Source: Arthrobacter antibioticus
GTDB taxonomy: Bacteria > Actinomycetota > Actinomycetes > Actinomycetales > Micrococcaceae
Direction: 5' to 3'
NCBI RefSeq assembly: GCF_030063205.1
Contig: NZ_JASISQ010000001.1
Location: forward strand, 1 to 64,000
DNA: 64,000 nt
Below are positions 60,436-64,000 of this stretch, piece by piece. The translations under genes and the position numbers were made by a program. Below the pieces are notes generated by a model that had not been told where the DNA came from, did no database searches, and saw only the letters and a program-made list of their open reading frames with translations. Within the stretch, counting starts at the first letter, position 1. Each line of letters opens with the position of its first letter.

Positions 60436-63098
60436 TTCACCTGCCAAACACCGTTGCCAAGGAACTTCCCGACGGCCCATTTACTCTAGCCACGCTCGGA
60501 CAGGGACTGGTTTTCGCCACGTCACTGCCCGAGCTGGCAAGAGTATTCACCCAGTCCGGCGCGCAGCCCCCTGAGGGGACGGCAGCCGTTATCCAGGCAC
60601 CTCCGGGCACTGGTAAAACCACTCTCGTACCGCCGCTACTGGTTAACATACTCAACGCGAGCGGCGGAGGGCACAGGAGGATTCTTGTCACCTCGCCCCG
60701 CCGGGTGACAGTGCGGGCGGCAGCACGCCGTCTGGCCGCGCTGGATGGGACAGCGCTTGGTACCAAAGTTGGCTATACGGTGCGCGGAGAAAGTCACACC
60801 CGTGCAGGTACTTTAATCGAGTTCCTTACCCCCGGTATCCTCGTGCGGCGCTTGTTAAGCGATCCTGGGCTGGAAGGTGTAGTCGCCGTTGTACTCGATG
60901 AAGTCCATGAACGCGGTCTTGACACTGACCTGCTCCTGGGCATGCTGGGGGAGGTTCGGGCATTACGCGGTGATCTCTCCGTGCTGGCTATGTCGGCAAC
61001 GTTGGACGCACGAGGCTTTGCCTATCTTTTGGGGGCGGCCGACGGCGGACCGCCGGCCCCCATCGTTGACTGCCCGTCTGCGCTGTACCCCCTTGAAACA
61101 CTCTGGGCACCGTCAGCGCAACCTCGGATTGACCAACGAGGTATAACCCGAGCGTTCCTTAATCATGTGGCCGATACGGCAGCGACAGCCCACGCCAATG
61201 CCGTGGCCCAGAACGCTGACACGGACGCACTGGTGTTTGCCCCGGGCGCATGGGAGGTGGGGTATATCGCCGCGCGTCTGCGCACGATTGTGAAAGGCAC
61301 AGACGTACTTGAACTGCACGGGCAAGTGCCAGCCCGCGAGCAGGACAAAGCGGTCTCAGCCCGTGAAAGCGGCGGCTTGCCCCGCATCATCGTGTCAACA
61401 TCGTTGGCCGAATCGTCATTGACAGTTCCTGGCGTACGGTTGGTCATTGATTCCGGCCTCTCGCGTGAACCTCGCCGCGACGCCACCCGTGAGATGACAG
61501 GCTTGGTCACTGTCACCACCTCGCGTGCCTCCGCTGACCAACGGGCAGGACGCGCGGCACGATTGGGCCCGGGCACAGTAGTGCGCTGTTATGACCAGAA
61601 AACTTTTGCTGCAGCTCCTGCCCACCCCACCCCAGAGATAGCCGTGGCCGAGCTTAGTGCGGCTGCACTGACACTTGCCTGCTGGGGTTCGCCGGGCGGC
61701 AAGGGCCTCCTGCTGCCCGATACTCCTCCTGCGCAATCCATGAAAGCGGCGTTGACTGTCCTGGCTGAACTTGGGGCATTGGATTCAGGCGGACACGCAA
61801 CCGCTCTAGGTAAGACTTTGGCCCTCATACCCGCCAGTCCCCGCTTGGCTCGGGCTCTACTAGACGGTGCCAAGGTGGTGGGCTCCAAGTCTGCAGCAGA
61901 AATTGTGGCCCTGGTATCCGGTGATATTAGGGCCCCCGGAGCCGATCTCACATCAGCTTTGTCTTCGCTGCGCTCCGGACGCGATCCCGCAGCGCAGCGC
62001 TGGGCCCAGGAAGTGCGGCGCCTTCAACGAATAGTGCGCAAGACTCGTGAGAGCGCTAATGACAGCGCCAATCTCAAGCATTCGGTGCGGATTGGCGTGG
62101 ATGCAGCAGACGCTGTGGGCTACGTTGTTGGGCTGGCCTTCCCGGACAGGGTTGCACGGCTGGTTGTTGGTGCTGCTGGAAACCAGTACCTATTCTCCTC
62201 AGGTACCCGTGCGGGTCTACCCGCCGGCAGCTCACTGGCAGGGCGCGAGTGGGTGGCGGTGGCAGAAGTTTCCCGGACGGAAGGCCGGGACGCTGCAGGA
62301 ACGGGAGCGGTTATCCGTTCCGCCGGTCCTTTGAGTGAGAAAAATGCTGTGGAAGTCGCCTCTCGTATGCATACCGATGAGGTCATTGTGGAGTTCATCA
62401 ACGGTAAGCTCGCGGGGCGTCGGGAACGGCGGCTGGGTGCTGTGCTGCTCTCCTCCACACCAATCAAAGCGACTGTTGCCCAGGGACGGAACGCGGTTGC
62501 GGCCGCCATATCTAAGCAGGGCTTATGTGTGCTTTCGTGGAGCCGTGCTGCCAGTTCTTTGCGAAGTAGGCTTGCCCTACTTCGCCGTGAGCTGGGGGAG
62601 CCGTGGCCTGATGTTGGTGATGAAGCACTGCTGGCGCGGCTGCCGGAATGGTTGGGGCCCGAACTTGAATCCGTTGCGGCAGGTAGGTCTTTGTCTTCGC
62701 TGTCTCTGATAGAGCCTTTGCGACGCCTGCTACCGTGGCCCGAAGCGGCCAAGCTTGGCGAGTTGGTTCCGGAATCCTTGGTTGTGCCCAGTGGTTCACG
62801 GATTATGATTGACTACCCGCCCGTGTCCGACGGCGGCCCTCCCGTTGTTGCTGTGAAGCTGCAGGAGTGCTTTGGCCTGGTAAGTACCCCTCATCTGGTG
62901 GCCGGCCGCGTGCCAGTACTTTTTCATTTGCTTTCACCGGCAAGGCGGCCATTAGCTGTCACCGGCGACCTTGCCTCCTTTTGGAGTGGACCTTATGCTC
63001 ACGTGCGCGCTGAGATGCGTGGGCGCTATCCCAAACACCCATGGCCGGAAGACCCGTGGAGCGCGCCCGCGACTTCAAAACTGAAGAGCCGGATGTGA
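60435..63098 (+). CDS. hrpB: ATP-dependent RNA helicase HrpB
   Basis: DEAH-box helicase. Motif I IQAPPGTGKTTLVPPLL (60591-60641), PRRVTVRAAARRLA, motif II DEVHERG, motif III AMSATLD, then the helicase C domain (STSLAESSLTVPGVRLVIDSG, SADQRAGRAARLGPG) and the HrpB-specific C-terminus (WPEDPWSA). The frame is open from 60393 (previous stop TGA 60390) and carries motif I, but there is no in-frame ATG, GTG or TTG before motif I; the first is GTG 60705, which would delete motif I. The annotated start is the ATT at 60435, which overlaps the upstream TGA; CTG codons at 60432 and 60441 are alternatives. About 887 residues. Confidence 0.82.
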   Translation: MHLPNTVAKELPDGPFTLATLGQGLVFATSLPELARVFTQSGAQPPEGTAAVIQAPPGTGKTTLVPPLLVNILNASGGGHRRILVTSPRRVTVRAAARRLAALDGTALGTKVGYTVRGESHTRAGTLIEFLTPGILVRRLLSDPGLEGVVAVVLDEVHERGLDTDLLLGMLGEVRALRGDLSVLAMSATLDARGFAYLLGAADGGPPAPIVDCPSALYPLETLWAPSAQPRIDQRGITRAFLNHVADTAATAHANAVAQNADTDALVFAPGAWEVGYIAARLRTIVKGTDVLELHGQVPAREQDKAVSARESGGLPRIIVSTSLAESSLTVPGVRLVIDSGLSREPRRDATREMTGLVTVTTSRASADQRAGRAARLGPGTVVRCYDQKTFAAAPAHPTPEIAVAELSAAALTLACWGSPGGKGLLLPDTPPAQSMKAALTVLAELGALDSGGHATALGKTLALIPASPRLARALLDGAKVVGSKSAAEIVALVSGDIRAPGADLTSALSSLRSGRDPAAQRWAQEVRRLQRIVRKTRESANDSANLKHSVRIGVDAADAVGYVVGLAFPDRVARLVVGAAGNQYLFSSGTRAGLPAGSSLAGREWVAVAEVSRTEGRDAAGTGAVIRSAGPLSEKNAVEVASRMHTDEVIVEFINGKLAGRRERRLGAVLLSSTPIKATVAQGRNAVAAAISKQGLCVLSWSRAASSLRSRLALLRRELGEPWPDVGDEALLARLPEWLGPELESVAAGRSLSSLSLIEPLRRLLPWPEAAKLGELVPESLVVPSGSRIMIDYPPVSDGGPPVVAVKLQECFGLVSTPHLVAGRVPVLFHLLSPARRPLAVTGDLASFWSGPYAHVRAEMRGRYPKHPWPEDPWSAPATSKLKSRM

Positions 63099-63139
63099 GA
63101 GAACCTTAGTGCGGAACAGCTTGTGCTTACTGCTTGTGC

Positions 63140-63988
63140 TTACTGCGAAGGGTGGCTTGTCCCGACCCGCGTTGCCTCACGCCACTGATTATTTGTCAGA
63201 TGTGAACTTGCCTGGGCACCTACTTCTGCCATTCCGCCGTCGACCTCCCAACTGGCGCCTGTGACGTAACTGGCCGCAGGCGAGGCTAAGAAGGCGATGA
63301 CACTGGCAACTTCCTTAGCGGTTCCTGCATGTCCCAAGGGAATCCCGGGACGTGCAATCTCATGCGGATGCCTCGTTTCGGTTGCATCCAAATGGGTGGC
63401 AATTTCGCCCGGAGCCACGGCGTTGACAGTAATTCCATGCTCAGAGAGTTCAACGGCCAGCGTTTTGGTGAGTCCGTCAAGGCCAAACTTAGATGCGCAA
63501 TACGCACCAAAGCCAAAGCGTGGCTGATGTGCGTGGATGCTGGTGACAACCACTATTCGGCCCCCTGACTCACCGGCCACCAAAAGTTTCGCTGCGGCTT
63601 TCAGGCACAGGAACGCCCCGTTAAGATTGGTGTCGAGAATACGCTGCCAATCGGCATAGGTGGTATCAATCACCGAACTAAGCAAACCAACGCCCACGTT
63701 ATTGACAAACACACCCAGTGATCCCAGTTGCTTCGCAAGCGTATTCACGGCTGGCGCGCAGCTGTGCAGGTCGGTAGTGTCCAGCCACAACGATGAGGCC
63801 CGTTGACCCAAATTCTGGATTATGGCGGTTGTATCATCCGCCCCAGCCTCATCGTCGTGCCAGGTAAAGCCAACATCGTAACCGTTCTGGGCCAAAGCAA
63901 TAGCAGTGGCCTTTCCGATCCCAGTATCAGCTCCTGTCACGATCGCGGTTGATGGATACTTTCTTGTAGCTCTTGTCCTGACAACCAT
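63140..63988 (-). CDS. SDR family oxidoreductase
   Basis: 282-residue classical short-chain dehydrogenase. NAD(P) site VTGADTGIGKATAIALAQNGY, NNVGVGLLS, catalytic VVTSIHAHQPRFGFGAYCASKFGLDGLTKTLAVEL with Ser, Tyr and Lys, and VAPGEIATHL; C-terminal YVTGASWEVDGGM. ATG 63988 lies 12 bp from the window end, so upstream signals are not visible. Substrate unknown; a family with glucose- and 3-oxoacyl-reductases. Confidence 0.9.
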   Translation of the reverse strand: MVVRTRATRKYPSTAIVTGADTGIGKATAIALAQNGYDVGFTWHDDEAGADDTTAIIQNLGQRASSLWLDTTDLHSCAPAVNTLAKQLGSLGVFVNNVGVGLLSSVIDTTYADWQRILDTNLNGAFLCLKAAAKLLVAGESGGRIVVVTSIHAHQPRFGFGAYCASKFGLDGLTKTLAVELSEHGITVNAVAPGEIATHLDATETRHPHEIARPGIPLGHAGTAKEVASVIAFLASPAASYVTGASWEVDGGMAEVGAQASSHLTNNQWREATRVGTSHPSQ

Positions 63989-64000
63989 TTTCGTTACTTG

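Overview
The window looks like a chromosome segment from a moderately high-GC actinobacterium of the Micrococcaceae (Arthrobacter-like). Evidence: a mycothione reductase and a mycothiol-dependent maleylpyruvate-isomerase-fold protein, a Corynebacterium/Bacillus-type succinate dehydrogenase, a GntR/MocR regulator and several probable leaderless genes with TANNNT -10 boxes 6-7 nt before the start codon. No rRNA, tRNA, CRISPR array, transposase or phage gene was seen. The assignment rests on protein-family recognition from sequence alone; nothing was searched.

Layout. 0-4.4 kb: a truncated polar amino-acid ABC permease, its binding lipoprotein and a YtcJ-like amidohydrolase, divergent from a LysR regulator. 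4.4-5.2 kb: two small stress-type proteins. 5.4-10.2 kb: sdhCAB and a ferredoxin-reductase-type flavoprotein. 10.4-12.7 kb: a YdeP-type molybdopterin oxidoreductase. 12.7-19.1 kb: a UvrA paralogue, a VIT1/CCC1 metal transporter, phosphoketolase and a PPOX-fold protein. 19.4-25.9 kb: a six-gene copper-resistance operon (CopZ-like protein, CPH-type copper ATPase, DUF6153-like protein, DUF305 lipoprotein, BNR lipoprotein, multicopper oxidase) behind a near-perfect CsoR-type operator; a second PPOX protein lies on its other side. 26.8-31.5 kb: a small Rho-N-domain gene between two minisatellites, a MocR regulator, mycothione reductase and ArfB. 31.7-36.3 kb: acyl-CoA dehydrogenase plus SDR, a 34-residue membrane peptide, a monooxygenase-fold protein and a DHA2 exporter. 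36.8-39.5 kb: a manganese-type ABC importer behind a DtxR/MntR-like box. 40-45.7 kb: a sulfatase with a TauABC-like importer and a ROK regulator.

46-49 kb is gene-poor and decaying; it contains a recognisable GNAT acetyltransferase pseudogene. 49.4-56.9 kb holds a PadR/membrane-protein pair, a quinone-oxidoreductase-like MDR divergent from a WYL regulator, trpF, a DUF457 membrane protein and a GatB/YqeY protein. 57-64 kb holds a G-quadruplex-prone hexamer array, a flotillin, a metallo-beta-lactamase-fold hydrolase, a 55-bp tandem repeat, an HrpB helicase with no ATG/GTG/TTG start ahead of its Walker A motif, and an SDR.

The most useful points for follow-up are the copper operon and its operator between two PPOX paralogues, the missing canonical start of hrpB, the GNAT pseudogene, the (GGGAYA)12 array, the 55-bp repeat, the unlisted 34-aa membrane peptide and several predicted leaderless transcripts. 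No clearly new multi-gene system was found; most genes fall in known families.
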